The notes beneath the pieces are model-generated. The model was not told the origin of the DNA and made no database searches. It saw nothing but the letters and a program-made list of their open reading frames with translations. From assembly GCA_902604715.1 (NCBI GenBank), contig CACLAD010000001.1, forward strand, positions 1 to 64,000: a DNA stretch of 64,000 bases, in the 5' to 3' direction. Positions 46,523-55,153 of this stretch are shown piece by piece. The stretch comes from an uncultured Bacteroidota bacterium. Lineage in GTDB: Bacteria > Bacteroidota > Bacteroidia > Flavobacteriales > Flavobacteriaceae. Position 1 is the stretch's first letter; every line of letters begins with the position of its first letter. Position numbers and translations under genes: made by a program.

Positions 46523-48010
46523 ATCAATTTTTGTTTTCCTCTTTAAATAGCTAGAAACTTTTTTTATATCATTATAAAGAACTCTATCATCATTGATTTT
46601 CGAGCTTACAAATCTAATATTTGAAATAAATTCATTTATTATTTTAGATGATTTATAATTATTAAACTCTTTAGCCTGAACAGAAACAATTGTTTCAATT
46701 GCTAATATTTGGTATAAGTTATCAATTATATCCCTTAGTTGATTTGCTCCATTGGCTCCCATACTAACATGGTCCTCTTGTCCATTTGAAGAAGTTATTG
46801 AATCAACACTTGAAGGTGTTGAAAGTTGCTTGTTGGAGCTCACCAGGCTTGCTGAAGTATACTGAAGAATCATTAAACCAGAGTTTAGACCCGGCTTAGT
46901 AGACAGAAAGGGTGGTAAATTTCTTTTTCCAGATAATAAATTAAAAACTCTTCTTTCGGAAATATTTCCAAGCTCAGACATAGAAATTTTAAGAAAATCT
47001 ATAGCATAGGCTAAAGGCTGTCCGTGAAAATTACCTCCAGAAATTATCTTTTCATCTTCTAAAAATATTAACGGATTATCAGTTACAGAATTTATCTCCG
47101 TTGAAATTATATTAATACAATATTTTAAAGTGTCTTGAGTTGCCCCATGAACCTGTGGAATACATCTAAATGAATAAGGATCTTGAACATTTTCTTTTTT
47201 TAAATCATTTATCTCCCCTCCTTTTAAATTCTTAAGAATATTTTTAGAAACATTAATTTGACCTTCATAAGGTCTAATTTTTGAAATCAAAGGGTCAAAT
47301 GGTGATAAGCTACACTTAAATGCATCCAATGAAACACTTGCGATCAAATCAGAATAATTACAAATATTAATAGAATTAATCGTAGAATCAATAAGAGAAG
47401 CTAACATATATTGTGTTCCATTAATAAGAGCTAATCCTTCTTTTGCGCCTAGAGTTAATGAATCAAGTTTAAATTTGCTTAGAATAATCTCAGTATTATA
47501 TATTTTACCCTCAAATTCAACTTCTCCCAAGCCAATTAATGGTAATGACAGATGTGATAAAGGAGCTAGGTCCCCAGAGGCACCTAGTGAACCATATTTA
47601 TAAACAACTGGCAATATGTCATTGTTATAAAAAAATAAAAGTCTTTCAATAGTTTGAATTTTAATTCCGCTATAACCTTTAGTTAGCGAAATGATCTTTA
47701 ACAGAATCATTAATTTGACTATTTTTGAATCGATTTTATCACCAACACCACATGCATGGGATTTTATTAAGTTTTCTTGATGAACACATAGCTCGTTATT
47801 ATTGATTTTTACATTATGTAAATCTCCAAAACCTGTATTAATTCCATAAAATTTATCATCAGAATTATTAATTGTATTTTCAAAAATCTTCCTAGATGCA
47901 ATTATCTTTTCAATAATAGTATTATCAATAGATAGTTTAAAATCTTTATTGATGATTGTGCTAATATCAGCAAATGAAATGTTATTATCTTTTATAATGA
48001 AAGAACTCAT
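46511..48010 (-). CDS. hutH: histidine ammonia-lyase family enzyme
   Basis: A 499-residue MIO-cofactor enzyme that turns L-histidine into urocanate. The MIO triad Ala-Ser-Gly lies in GSLGASGDLAPLSHL; counted from Met at 48010 it falls at 144-146, close to classical HAL numbering, so I prefer this start to the longer frame from 48052, which would overlap the gcvT leader. YGINTGFGDLHNV and FHGQPLAYAIDFLKI also fit. No hutU, hutI or hutG is nearby, and other aromatic ammonia lyases share the motifs, so substrate is less certain than family. Confidence 0.88.
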   Translation of the reverse strand: MSSFIIKDNNISFADISTIINKDFKLSIDNTIIEKIIASRKIFENTINNSDDKFYGINTGFGDLHNVKINNNELCVHQENLIKSHACGVGDKIDSKIVKLMILLKIISLTKGYSGIKIQTIERLLFFYNNDILPVVYKYGSLGASGDLAPLSHLSLPLIGLGEVEFEGKIYNTEIILSKFKLDSLTLGAKEGLALINGTQYMLASLIDSTINSINICNYSDLIASVSLDAFKCSLSPFDPLISKIRPYEGQINVSKNILKNLKGGEINDLKKENVQDPYSFRCIPQVHGATQDTLKYCINIISTEINSVTDNPLIFLEDEKIISGGNFHGQPLAYAIDFLKISMSELGNISERRVFNLLSGKRNLPPFLSTKPGLNSGLMILQYTSASLVSSNKQLSTPSSVDSITSSNGQEDHVSMGANGANQLRDIIDNLYQILAIETIVSVQAKEFNNYKSSKIINEFISNIRFVSSKINDDRVLYNDIKKVSSYLKRKTKIDLFF

Positions 48011-48066
48011 TAAAAATAAATTTGAACTAAAATTAGTTAAATTTGAATTCACAAAAAATTTTTAGA

Positions 48067-49128
48067 ATGAAGAAAACTGCACTTCATGATATTCATGAGG
48101 AATTGAATGCTAAAATGATTGATTTCGCAGGCTATATGATGCCGGTACAATATGAAGGCGTAAATACTGAGCATATAACCGTAAAAAAAAATGTTGGTGT
48201 ATTTGATGTGTCTCATATGGGTGAATTCTATGTGCATGGAGATGAAGCAGAGATTTTTCTTCAATCAGTTTTAAGTAACGATATAAGTGTTTTAAAAAAA
48301 GGGCAAGCTCAATATAATTGCATTCCAAATGAAAAAGGAGGCATTGTAGATGATCTTATATTGTATAAATTTGAAGATAACAGATTTATGCTAGTTGTTA
48401 ATGCATCTAATATTGAAAAAGATTGGGAGTTTTTAAACAATAATAATGTATATAATGCTCAATTACTTAATGTTTCCGATAGCTTTTCACTAATTGCTAT
48501 ACAAGGACCTAATGCATTAGATGTTTTAAACCCCCTTTTTGATATTGAACTTAGTGAGATTAAATATTATCATTTTGAATACATTGATGGTATTATAGTT
48601 TCTAATACTGGCTACACAGGATGTGGTGGTTTTGAAATCTATTGTAAAAATGAAATAGCAGGAGATTTATGGGCTAAAATATTTATTTCTGGAAAAAAAT
48701 ATGATATTAAGCCTGTAGGATTGGCTGCAAGAGATACATTAAGGCTTGAAATGGGGTTTTGTTTATATGGAAATGATATCGACGATAACACCTCTCCTAT
48801 TGAAGCAGGACTATCTTGGATTACAAAAACAAATAAAGAGTTTACATCAAGTAAAATATTTATAAAACAGAAGAAAGAAGGAATTAGTAAAAAATTAATC
48901 GGTTTTAAAATGGTTGAAAAAGGAATTCCGAGAAAAGATTATGATATTTTGAATAATAATAATGAAATTATTGGAGTAGTCACCTCTGGAACTATGTCTC
49001 CATCATTAAATATAGGAATTGGTTTAGGTTATATTAAAATTGAGAATTCAGAATTAGAAACTGAAATATATATTCAAATAAGAAAGAATATTAAAAAAGC
49101 AGTGATTGTAAAAACACCTTTTAAATAA
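48067..49128 (+). CDS. gcvT: glycine cleavage system T protein (aminomethyltransferase)
   Basis: A 353-residue folate-dependent enzyme that releases ammonia and passes the methylene group from lipoyl-H protein to tetrahydrofolate. It has MIDFAGYMMPVQYEG, VFDVSHMGEFYVHG, GYTGCGGFEIYC and the catalytic-Asp region around LAARDTLRLEMGFCLYGND. The frame opens at 48043 but ATG 48067 (MKKTALHDIHEEL) matches the usual start. gcvH and gcvP are not in the window. yebC follows after 7 bases. Confidence 0.95.
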   Translation: MKKTALHDIHEELNAKMIDFAGYMMPVQYEGVNTEHITVKKNVGVFDVSHMGEFYVHGDEAEIFLQSVLSNDISVLKKGQAQYNCIPNEKGGIVDDLILYKFEDNRFMLVVNASNIEKDWEFLNNNNVYNAQLLNVSDSFSLIAIQGPNALDVLNPLFDIELSEIKYYHFEYIDGIIVSNTGYTGCGGFEIYCKNEIAGDLWAKIFISGKKYDIKPVGLAARDTLRLEMGFCLYGNDIDDNTSPIEAGLSWITKTNKEFTSSKIFIKQKKEGISKKLIGFKMVEKGIPRKDYDILNNNNEIIGVVTSGTMSPSLNIGIGLGYIKIENSELETEIYIQIRKNIKKAVIVKTPFK

Positions 49129-49135
49129 TATACAC

Positions 49136-49846
49136 ATGGGAAGAGCATTTGAATTCAGAAAGGCCAGAAAAATGAAAAGATGGTCAGCTATGAGTAAAGC
49201 TTTTACAAGGATTGGTAAAGATATTGTAATTGCAGTCAAAGAAGGTGGTCCTGACCCAGATTCAAACTCAAAACTTAGGGCAGTAATTCAAAATGCCAAG
49301 TCTGTAAATATGCCTAAAGACAATATTGAGAGAGCTATTAAAAGAGCATCAGACAAGTCTGCTGGAGATTATAAAGAGGTACTATTTGAAGGTTACGGCC
49401 CTTCAGGTATTGCTATATTGGTTGAAACAGCAACGGATAACAATACTAGAACAGTTGCAAATATCAGGAGCTATTTCAATAAGCATAACGGAAATTTAGG
49501 CACATCTGGATCAGTTGTTTTTATGTTTGATCACACCTGTAATTTCAAAATAAATAAAGAAAATATTGATATTGAAAATCTTGAATTTGATTTAATTGAC
49601 TATGGAGTTGAAGAAGTTTTTGAAGAAGATGAAAATATCTTAATTTATGGTCCTTTTGATAGTTTTGGAGAAATTCAAAGAGAGCTAGAATCCAAGAAAA
49701 TTGAAATTATTTCATCTGGATTTGACAGAATTCCAAATAATCTAAAGGAAGTTGGCAATGAGGATAGAGATGAAAATGAAAAGTTGTTAGAAAAAATCGA
49801 AAATGACGATGATGTTCAGAACGTTTTTCATAACATGAAAGATTAG
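49136..49846 (+). CDS. yebC: YebC/PmpR family protein
   Basis: A 236-residue member of the YebC/TACO1 family. The N-terminus GRAFEFRKARKMKRWSAMSK with FTRIGKDIVIAVKEGG, PDPDSNSKLRAVIQNAK and NMPKDNIERAI is typical. Members were described as transcription regulators and more recently as factors that relieve ribosome stalling at proline runs. The tail (residues ~205-236) is strongly acidic. The last 4 bases overlap the convergent acyltransferase gene. Confidence 0.95.
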   Translation: MGRAFEFRKARKMKRWSAMSKAFTRIGKDIVIAVKEGGPDPDSNSKLRAVIQNAKSVNMPKDNIERAIKRASDKSAGDYKEVLFEGYGPSGIAILVETATDNNTRTVANIRSYFNKHNGNLGTSGSVVFMFDHTCNFKINKENIDIENLEFDLIDYGVEEVFEEDENILIYGPFDSFGEIQRELESKKIEIISSGFDRIPNNLKEVGNEDRDENEKLLEKIENDDDVQNVFHNMKD

Positions 49847-50409
49847 TTTTTTTTATAAAAACTGTACTCCTTTACTTTCCCAATTACCCCGTCAAAGTAA
49901 TTTTCTATATAATCAAAATCAGATTTTTTATTTCCTGTTGGATAAAATGGTTCAGAAATTATTGTTTTTTTATTCATATAATCCATGGATAACATTACTA
50001 TTGGAACTTTCGCCTCAATTGCGATATAATAAAATCCTGATTTAAAATTTTTGACTCTTTTTCTTGTTCCCTCCGGAGCTAATGATAATCTAAACTCTTT
50101 ATTATTATTGAAAATACAAGCAATTTGACTAACCAAATTATTATTTGACGATCTATTGACAGCAACACCTCCAGTCCACTTTAAAAAAAGACCTAAAGGA
50201 AATATGAAAAGTTCTTCTTTTGCTAAATAGCTCGACTTAAAATCAAGAGCACCTCTAATTAAAATTCCAAGATAAAAATCAACCCAATGAGTATGTGGAG
50301 CAGTAATAATTACTGATTTCTTTATAGAGTTAAGGGACGAAAAACTATCTCCTTCAATTTTCCATCTAATCAGATATTTTAAAATAAAATTATAAATTAC
50401 CTTTTTCAC
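49843..50409 (-). CDS. PlsC-like 1-acyl-glycerol-3-phosphate acyltransferase
   Basis: A 188-residue acyltransferase with the HX4D-type motif I in TAPHTHWVDFYLG, a substrate segment GGVAVNRSS, and motif III LAPEGTRKR, followed by FKSGFYYIAIEAKVPIVML. It is shorter than most PlsC proteins and lacks an obvious N-terminal helix. It likely acylates lysophosphatidic acid or a related lipid at the inner membrane. Its start overlaps the 3' end of kdsB by 20 bases. Confidence 0.85.
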   Translation of the reverse strand: MKKVIYNFILKYLIRWKIEGDSFSSLNSIKKSVIITAPHTHWVDFYLGILIRGALDFKSSYLAKEELFIFPLGLFLKWTGGVAVNRSSNNNLVSQIACIFNNNKEFRLSLAPEGTRKRVKNFKSGFYYIAIEAKVPIVMLSMDYMNKKTIISEPFYPTGNKKSDFDYIENYFDGVIGKVKEYSFYKKN

Positions 50410-51130
50410 AAAATATTTTTATTGCTTTTTGAATATCTTCTTCTGTATCAATCCCTATAAATGTTTCGTTTGAATTAATCATTTTAATTTTTATATCATT
50501 TTCTATTAATCTTAGAGCTTCAATTTTTTCAGATGATTCCAACTCTCCCGCATTAAGTTTGGCAAACTCAATAAGAGATTTCTTTCTAAAGGCGTAGACA
50601 CCAACATGTTTATGAGCTTTAGAAATATTTAAATCACTTTTAAAAGGAATTGAGTGCCTTGAAAAATAAATAGCATTATTGCTTACATCAGTGAAAACTT
50701 TGACGTTATTTGGGTTTTTTAGCTCCTTTTCGTCCTTTATTGGTGTCATCACAGAAACTATTCCAATGCTATTTTCCTTGTCATGTGTAAAAGTATTTAA
50801 AATGGACTGAATAGTATTTGAATTAATAAAAGGCTCATCTCCTTGTACATTTATGATTATATCAGCTTCAATTTTAGATGCCACAGCAGCTATTCTATCT
50901 GTTCCGGTTTGATAATTTGCATCATCAAATATGTACTTAATCTTACTGTTTTCTAATTCAGAAATAATTTCACGACTATTGGTAATAACAAGAACGTCAT
51001 CAAAAAGATTAGAGTTTACTATTGCCTCATAAGTTCTTGCTATCAATGACTTACCGCAAATTTCTCTTAGTAGTTTTTTGGGTAATCTAGTTGAATCTAA
51101 CCTAGCGGGTATTGCAGCAATAATTCTCAT
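50390..51130 (-). CDS. kdsB: 3-deoxy-manno-octulosonate cytidylyltransferase
   Basis: A 246-residue enzyme that makes CMP-Kdo for LPS inner core. The nucleotide site AAIPARLDSTRLPKKLL, VLVITNSREI, and NVQGDEPFIN are intact, as are the later FSRHSIPF and HVGVYAFRKKSL. Together with lptD it shows that the cell makes Kdo-containing LPS. It overlaps the acyltransferase gene by 20 bases and follows the RecD-like helicase after 30 bases. Confidence 0.96.
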   Translation of the reverse strand: MRIIAAIPARLDSTRLPKKLLREICGKSLIARTYEAIVNSNLFDDVLVITNSREIISELENSKIKYIFDDANYQTGTDRIAAVASKIEADIIINVQGDEPFINSNTIQSILNTFTHDKENSIGIVSVMTPIKDEKELKNPNNVKVFTDVSNNAIYFSRHSIPFKSDLNISKAHKHVGVYAFRKKSLIEFAKLNAGELESSEKIEALRLIENDIKIKMINSNETFIGIDTEEDIQKAIKIFCEKGNL

Positions 51131-51160
51131 ATTACAAAATTAACATTAAAAGATATAATA

Positions 51161-52567
51161 TTATTGTTTAAAGCCAATTAGATGTAATTTACTTTTTGCT
51201 CTAGTTATTGCGGTATATAACCATCTAAAAAAATCTTCATCCATTCCATTTGGTAAAAAAGGAAATTCAAGAAATATTGAGCTCCATTGACCACCTTGAG
51301 ACTTGTGACAGGTAAATGAGTAAGCAAATTTAACCTGAAGAGCATTAAAAAACTTATTATTTTTAACCCCTATATACCTCTTATATTTGGTTTTTACATT
51401 CATGTAGTCTTTTAATATTTCCTGATATAATTTATTCATTATGTTAAAATCCAGTGCAGGAGTATTAATGAACAAAGAGTCTAATATTAGAACTGTTTCA
51501 AAAGGGGAAACTTTCGGATAATCTACCATTGATATTTTTACCTCCGCAAATTTAAATCCATATATATTTTGAATGTTATGAATTTCCTCGATTTTAATTA
51601 TGTCTCCATTTGCTATAAACCCTAAATCTCTCTTATTATTTAGCCAAAAATAATTATTCTTTATAACCATCAATAAGTCCCCAACCGAGATTATATTTTC
51701 ATTATTTAATATTTTATCTCTTACCGATCTGTTATAGAGATTTGCTCTTTTATTCGATCTTACAATTATAGCTGTTTCTTCAATTCCATAATTATTGTAT
51801 GAATCTTGGATTAGGTTCATTAATTGTTCACCATCTTCAACTCTGACAACATCACTAAATATTTCCGAATTGAAACTTATATCTTCAAAAAAATCATTTT
51901 CAATTTTATTTCTAACGGACGTTGCAAATGATAATATACCAGACTCTTTTTCTTGCCTTACAACATCAGTAAGTTCCACAGAATTAATCGATTTATTATA
52001 TTCCTTTTCTAAATAGGAATCATCTAAAGCATAAGAAATATTTGATTTTACAGGTGGTAATTGAGCTACATCTCCGATTATCAACAACTTACATTTAAAC
52101 CCTGAATAAACATATTTAATTATATTATCCAACAAAGATTGTGAAAATAAACCGACTCCATCTCCTCTATTTGTACTGATCATCGAGGCTTCATCTACAA
52201 TAAATATTGTGTTTTTATGCTTATTTATTTTTAAAGTAAATTCTAGATTACCAGAGAAATTATTTTTGGTATAAAATATCTCTTTATGAACTGTAAAAGC
52301 CTCCTTATTACAATATGACGAAAGCACCTTAGCAGATCTTCCCGTTGGAGCTAACAAAACAACACTTTTATTAATTTTCCATAAATTTTTTACAATGTTT
52401 GAAATTATATAAGTTTTTCCGGTTCCAGCGTATCCTTTTAAAATAAAAATTTCATCACTTATTTTGTCCTCAATAAATGAAATGATTTTTTCTAATGCTA
52501 ATTCCTGCTTTTTATTTAACTGATTATCAAGGGTTTTTTTTATAATTGACAACAGATTTTCCCTCAT
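51161..52567 (-). CDS. RecD/Dda-like superfamily 1 DNA helicase
   Basis: A 468-residue SF1 helicase. Walker A is in LKGYAGTGKTYIISNI (residues ~44-59), motif II in IFIVDEASMIS, motif III in LLIIGDVAQLPPV and the C-terminal UvrD_C_2 part shows FAYSFTCHKSQGGQW and WLYTAITRAKSKLHLIG. It lacks the long N-terminal domain of RecD and resembles short 5'-3' helicases common in Bacteroidota. Role likely in DNA repair or replication restart; no RecB/RecC is present. Confidence 0.9.
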   Translation of the reverse strand: MRENLLSIIKKTLDNQLNKKQELALEKIISFIEDKISDEIFILKGYAGTGKTYIISNIVKNLWKINKSVVLLAPTGRSAKVLSSYCNKEAFTVHKEIFYTKNNFSGNLEFTLKINKHKNTIFIVDEASMISTNRGDGVGLFSQSLLDNIIKYVYSGFKCKLLIIGDVAQLPPVKSNISYALDDSYLEKEYNKSINSVELTDVVRQEKESGILSFATSVRNKIENDFFEDISFNSEIFSDVVRVEDGEQLMNLIQDSYNNYGIEETAIIVRSNKRANLYNRSVRDKILNNENIISVGDLLMVIKNNYFWLNNKRDLGFIANGDIIKIEEIHNIQNIYGFKFAEVKISMVDYPKVSPFETVLILDSLFINTPALDFNIMNKLYQEILKDYMNVKTKYKRYIGVKNNKFFNALQVKFAYSFTCHKSQGGQWSSIFLEFPFLPNGMDEDFFRWLYTAITRAKSKLHLIGFKQ

Positions 52568-52643
52568 ATTATAAATAAAATTAGATTATCAAATATATAA
52601 ATGTTTTTTATTGACATAGATTTTTACAAATAAAAAAAAATTG

Positions 52644-52651
52644 TAGTTTTG
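52644..52651 (+). promoter_or_regulatory. candidate -7 element with overlapping hairpin
   Basis: TAGTTTTG matches TAnnTTTG, 26 bases before the ATG at 52678. A perfect inverted repeat, GTTTTGT (52646-52652) and ACAAAAC (52660-52666) with a 7-base loop, overlaps it. No -33 TTG at good spacing. Confidence 0.35.
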
Positions 52652-52677
52652 TTTATCTCACAAAACCCTTATAAATC

Positions 52678-53415
52678 ATGATGAAAGTTTTACTTTTCTT
52701 ATCTCCTTTTATTGCTATTGGTATTGTATATTATGTTAAGACTAGTATGCAGGACAAACATAGGCCCTATATTTTAGGAAGCTTATGGCTTCTAATCCTC
52801 GTGTTTGCATCTCTTCTTTTTAAATCTATTTACAATGAAATAAAATTTGATGAAGTTAAAAATTCTAGATACCAAGTTGTAATAAAGAATCTCAAAGATA
52901 TTCGTGATACACAACTTGCGCATAGAACAGTCAAGGGAGTTTTTCAAGATAATTGGGATAGCTTGGTAAAATTTGTTGAAATTGATTCTTTTACAATTAC
53001 TCAAAGAAGAGATTCTAGTGTTCTTGATAAAGAAATGACAAAAAGATATGGTGGTGTTAAAACCTATAAGGACATTGTAATTGTTGATACATTAGGGCTT
53101 GTTTCTGTAAAGGACTCATTATTTGGTTTTGATGACAGATATCTTCGTATGATGAATGTACCTTTTTCCAAAAATGATCAAACCAGATTTGAGCTAAAAG
53201 CGGGGTTTTTAAATCAAAACGGAATAGATATACCGGTTTTCGAGGCATTTGTTAGAAAAAGAATTATTCTCCATGACCAATCTCTAAACTTAGTTTTAAA
53301 AGAAAATCAAGTTCAATCTGTTGATGGTGTAAATGGACCGACGTTAAAAATTGGATCAATGAATGAAGTTAATACTAATGGAAATTGGCCAAAAAACTAC
53401 TCAAAAGACAACTAA
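52678..53415 (+). CDS. membrane protein of unknown function preceding DUF3822
   Basis: A 245-residue protein. Two hydrophobic helices fill the first ~60 residues (VLLFLSPFIAIGIVYYV and ILGSLWLLILVFASLLF), leaving a ~185-residue soluble part that would face the periplasm or cytosol. That part starts with a predicted helix (NSRYQVVIKNLKDIRDTQLAHR) reminiscent of pilin-like proteins where a helix precedes a beta region, but no pilin cleavage site is present. I recognise no catalytic motif. The gene sits ahead of DUF3822 and overlaps its start. The same neighbourhood is usual in flavobacteria, to my knowledge without a known role. Confidence 0.75.
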   Translation: MMKVLLFLSPFIAIGIVYYVKTSMQDKHRPYILGSLWLLILVFASLLFKSIYNEIKFDEVKNSRYQVVIKNLKDIRDTQLAHRTVKGVFQDNWDSLVKFVEIDSFTITQRRDSSVLDKEMTKRYGGVKTYKDIVIVDTLGLVSVKDSLFGFDDRYLRMMNVPFSKNDQTRFELKAGFLNQNGIDIPVFEAFVRKRIILHDQSLNLVLKENQVQSVDGVNGPTLKIGSMNEVNTNGNWPKNYSKDN

Positions 53416-54205
53416 AATAGATTCTGATATCAATCATAGCTCGTTAGTAATACATATAAATGAAAGTTGGGTAATCTTTTGTTTATTTAACAATCAAAAA
53501 CTTTCTAGTTTAAATAAAGTCAGATTTTTACACAATAAAAAATCAAATTTTATACTTAAAACAATTAAGAAGTATATCAAAACCTTTTCCAAAGAAAATA
53601 TTCCATCTGAGGTTAAATTAATATATTATAATAAAACTTCAACCCTTGTTCCATCTGACTTATTTGACCCCAAAAACTCGTTAAATTATATGAAATATAA
53701 CATATCGATTAGTATCGATGATATTGCCGCTAATGATCATGTTTTAAATCACGAAATAAACAATGTTTACATACCAAATATTGATATAAATAACTTTATT
53801 TTTGAAAAATTTAAAACTTTTGACTTTTACCATTATAGCTCATTAATTATTGAAAAAATTTCAAATGATTTTACTGAAAAATTTGGTGAAAAGTTTTTTG
53901 TTAATGTAAATGATGGATTTATTGACATCTTGTATTTTAAAGACAAAAAATTAGAGTTTTACAATTCTTATAATTATAATTATATTGAAGATGTCTTATT
54001 TTACTTATTGTTTTGCTTTTCAGAATTAAAATTAAATCCAGATGAAATACATACTGTTTTAAGCGGTTCTATAGATTCAGATTCAAAGTTATATGTGCTT
54101 ATTTACACATATGTAAGAAATGTTGAGCTTATTGAACCAATTGATATCGATGGTATCGACTTTAATATTTTAAATTCTAATATTTTATTAAGTGAATTCA
54201 AATGA
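53378..54205 (+). CDS. DUF3822 family protein
   Basis: A 275-residue protein with an actin/ASKHA-like flavour typical of DUF3822: N-terminal HSSLVIHINESWVIFCLFN, then FVNVNDGFIDILYFKDKKLEFYNSY and DEIHTVLSGSIDSDS near the end. Such proteins resemble type IV pilus PilM-like folds but their role is unknown. Start choice is uncertain: ATG 53363 or ATG 53378, both inside the previous gene. I use the later one, giving a 38-base overlap. The rsmD start overlaps its stop by 4 bases. Confidence 0.8.
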   Translation: MEIGQKTTQKTTKIDSDINHSSLVIHINESWVIFCLFNNQKLSSLNKVRFLHNKKSNFILKTIKKYIKTFSKENIPSEVKLIYYNKTSTLVPSDLFDPKNSLNYMKYNISISIDDIAANDHVLNHEINNVYIPNIDINNFIFEKFKTFDFYHYSSLIIEKISNDFTEKFGEKFFVNVNDGFIDILYFKDKKLEFYNSYNYNYIEDVLFYLLFCFSELKLNPDEIHTVLSGSIDSDSKLYVLIYTYVRNVELIEPIDIDGIDFNILNSNILLSEFK

Positions 54206-54744
54206 GAATAATCTTTGGAGAATTAGGCGGCAGAAGGATAAAAGTTCCTAAAAATTTACCTATTCGACCTACAACGGATCAAGCCAAAGAAGGGATCTTT
54301 AATATAATTTCAAATAAGGTTAATCTTCAAGGATTAAAAATACTTGATTTATTCTCTGGATCTGGAATGATTGGATTAGAATTCATTTCAAGAGGAGCTA
54401 AAGTTACATTTGTTGAAAAAAATATTAAATGTGTAAAACACATATCACTTACTATCAATGAATTAAATATTACATCAAAAATCATAAAACAAGATGTTTT
54501 TAAATTTTTATCAAATTGTACAAAAAATTTTGATATAATTTTTGCTGATCCTCCATACTCATTTGATGATGAACATTATAATAAACTCATTAATCTGATT
54601 AACAGCAAATTTCTAAATGATACTTCTAGTTTATTCATCCTCGAGCACTACAAGAAAAAAGGTTTTCTTGGGGTAAAGAACTTTATTGATGAACGGAATT
54701 ATGGAGATTGTTCTTTTACTTTTTTCCAACAAAAAAGCGGGTAA
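54202..54744 (+). CDS. rsmD: 16S rRNA (guanine-966-N2)-methyltransferase RsmD
   Basis: A 180-residue SAM-dependent methyltransferase. It has GGRRIKVP and RPTTDQAKEGIFNII at the N-terminus, the SAM motif ILDLFSGSGMIGLE, and the catalytic DPPY motif (FADPPYSFDD). Length is standard. The last codons and stop lie inside the rnpB terminator hairpin. It overlaps DUF3822 by 4 bases. Confidence 0.95.
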   Translation: MRIIFGELGGRRIKVPKNLPIRPTTDQAKEGIFNIISNKVNLQGLKILDLFSGSGMIGLEFISRGAKVTFVEKNIKCVKHISLTINELNITSKIIKQDVFKFLSNCTKNFDIIFADPPYSFDDEHYNKLINLINSKFLNDTSSLFILEHYKKKGFLGVKNFIDERNYGDCSFTFFQQKSG

Positions 54745-54755
54745 TACCCGCTTTT
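54731..54755. terminator. bidirectional terminator shared by rsmD and rnpB
   Basis: GCGGGT-AAT-ACCCGC (54737-54751) forms a 6-bp GC-rich hairpin flanked by A6 on the left and T4 on the right. On the minus strand it is followed by six T, so it is the stronger terminator for rnpB. The rsmD stop codon TAA is bases 54742-54744, inside stem and loop. Confidence 0.75.
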
Positions 54756-55047
54756 CAGTGAATCGATAAGCCGAATTCTGTACTTTTTTAAAAAGTTCTT
54801 GTCATTTATCTTGACATATAGTTGCCTATATGTTCTAGCTGCCTACCCTCCAGCATCGAGCGTACAACTCTCAAGAGCTGGTTTACATGGCATTTCACCG
54901 CACAGAGTTTACATGATTTCACTACAGCATTACCTGTACATACTTTCTGTTGCACTTTTCCTAATCTTACGATTGATGGCCGTTAGCCATTGTGCTGTAC
55001 TATGGTGTTCGGACTTTCCTCTATAAATAGCGACAAGACGATTCACA
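54756..55047 (-). ncRNA. rnpB: RNase P RNA (class A)
   Basis: The catalytic RNA that removes tRNA 5' leaders. Minus strand 5' region has GAGGAAAGTCCGAACACC (CR I), the 3' end has ACAGAATTCGGCTTATCG (CR V), and the two ends pair as P1, GTGAATCG (55046-55039) with CGATTCAC (54765-54758). P15 is CCAGC/GCTGG at 54850-54881, followed by AGGGTAGGCAGC. At about 290 bases it is compact. The loop closed by P15 shows no GGU. Ends are set from P1 and are approximate to a few bases. Confidence 0.93.
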
Positions 55048-55050
55048 ATA

Positions 55051-55078
55051 CAAATATAACAATGTTAATATATATCAA
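55051..55078 (-). promoter_or_regulatory. rnpB promoter
   Basis: On the minus strand TTG (complement of 55076-55078) is followed after 17 bases by TATATTTG (complement of 55051-55058). The predicted start, 4-6 bases further, coincides with the 5' strand of P1 at about 55046, which independently supports it. Confidence 0.6.
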
Positions 55079-55153
55079 TAATTAAAACATATAATTATTA
55101 AAATAATGTACGGGTTTTTATATATTTAAATAATTATTTAGTAGATAAAAAAT

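Noticed and set aside
48011-48066. Longer starts for hutH and gcvT that would overlap head to head
   Set aside because: Family start positions and MIO numbering support 48010 and 48067, leaving a 56-base spacer.
54799-55026. 75-residue frame after rsmD
   Set aside because: It is antisense to rnpB.
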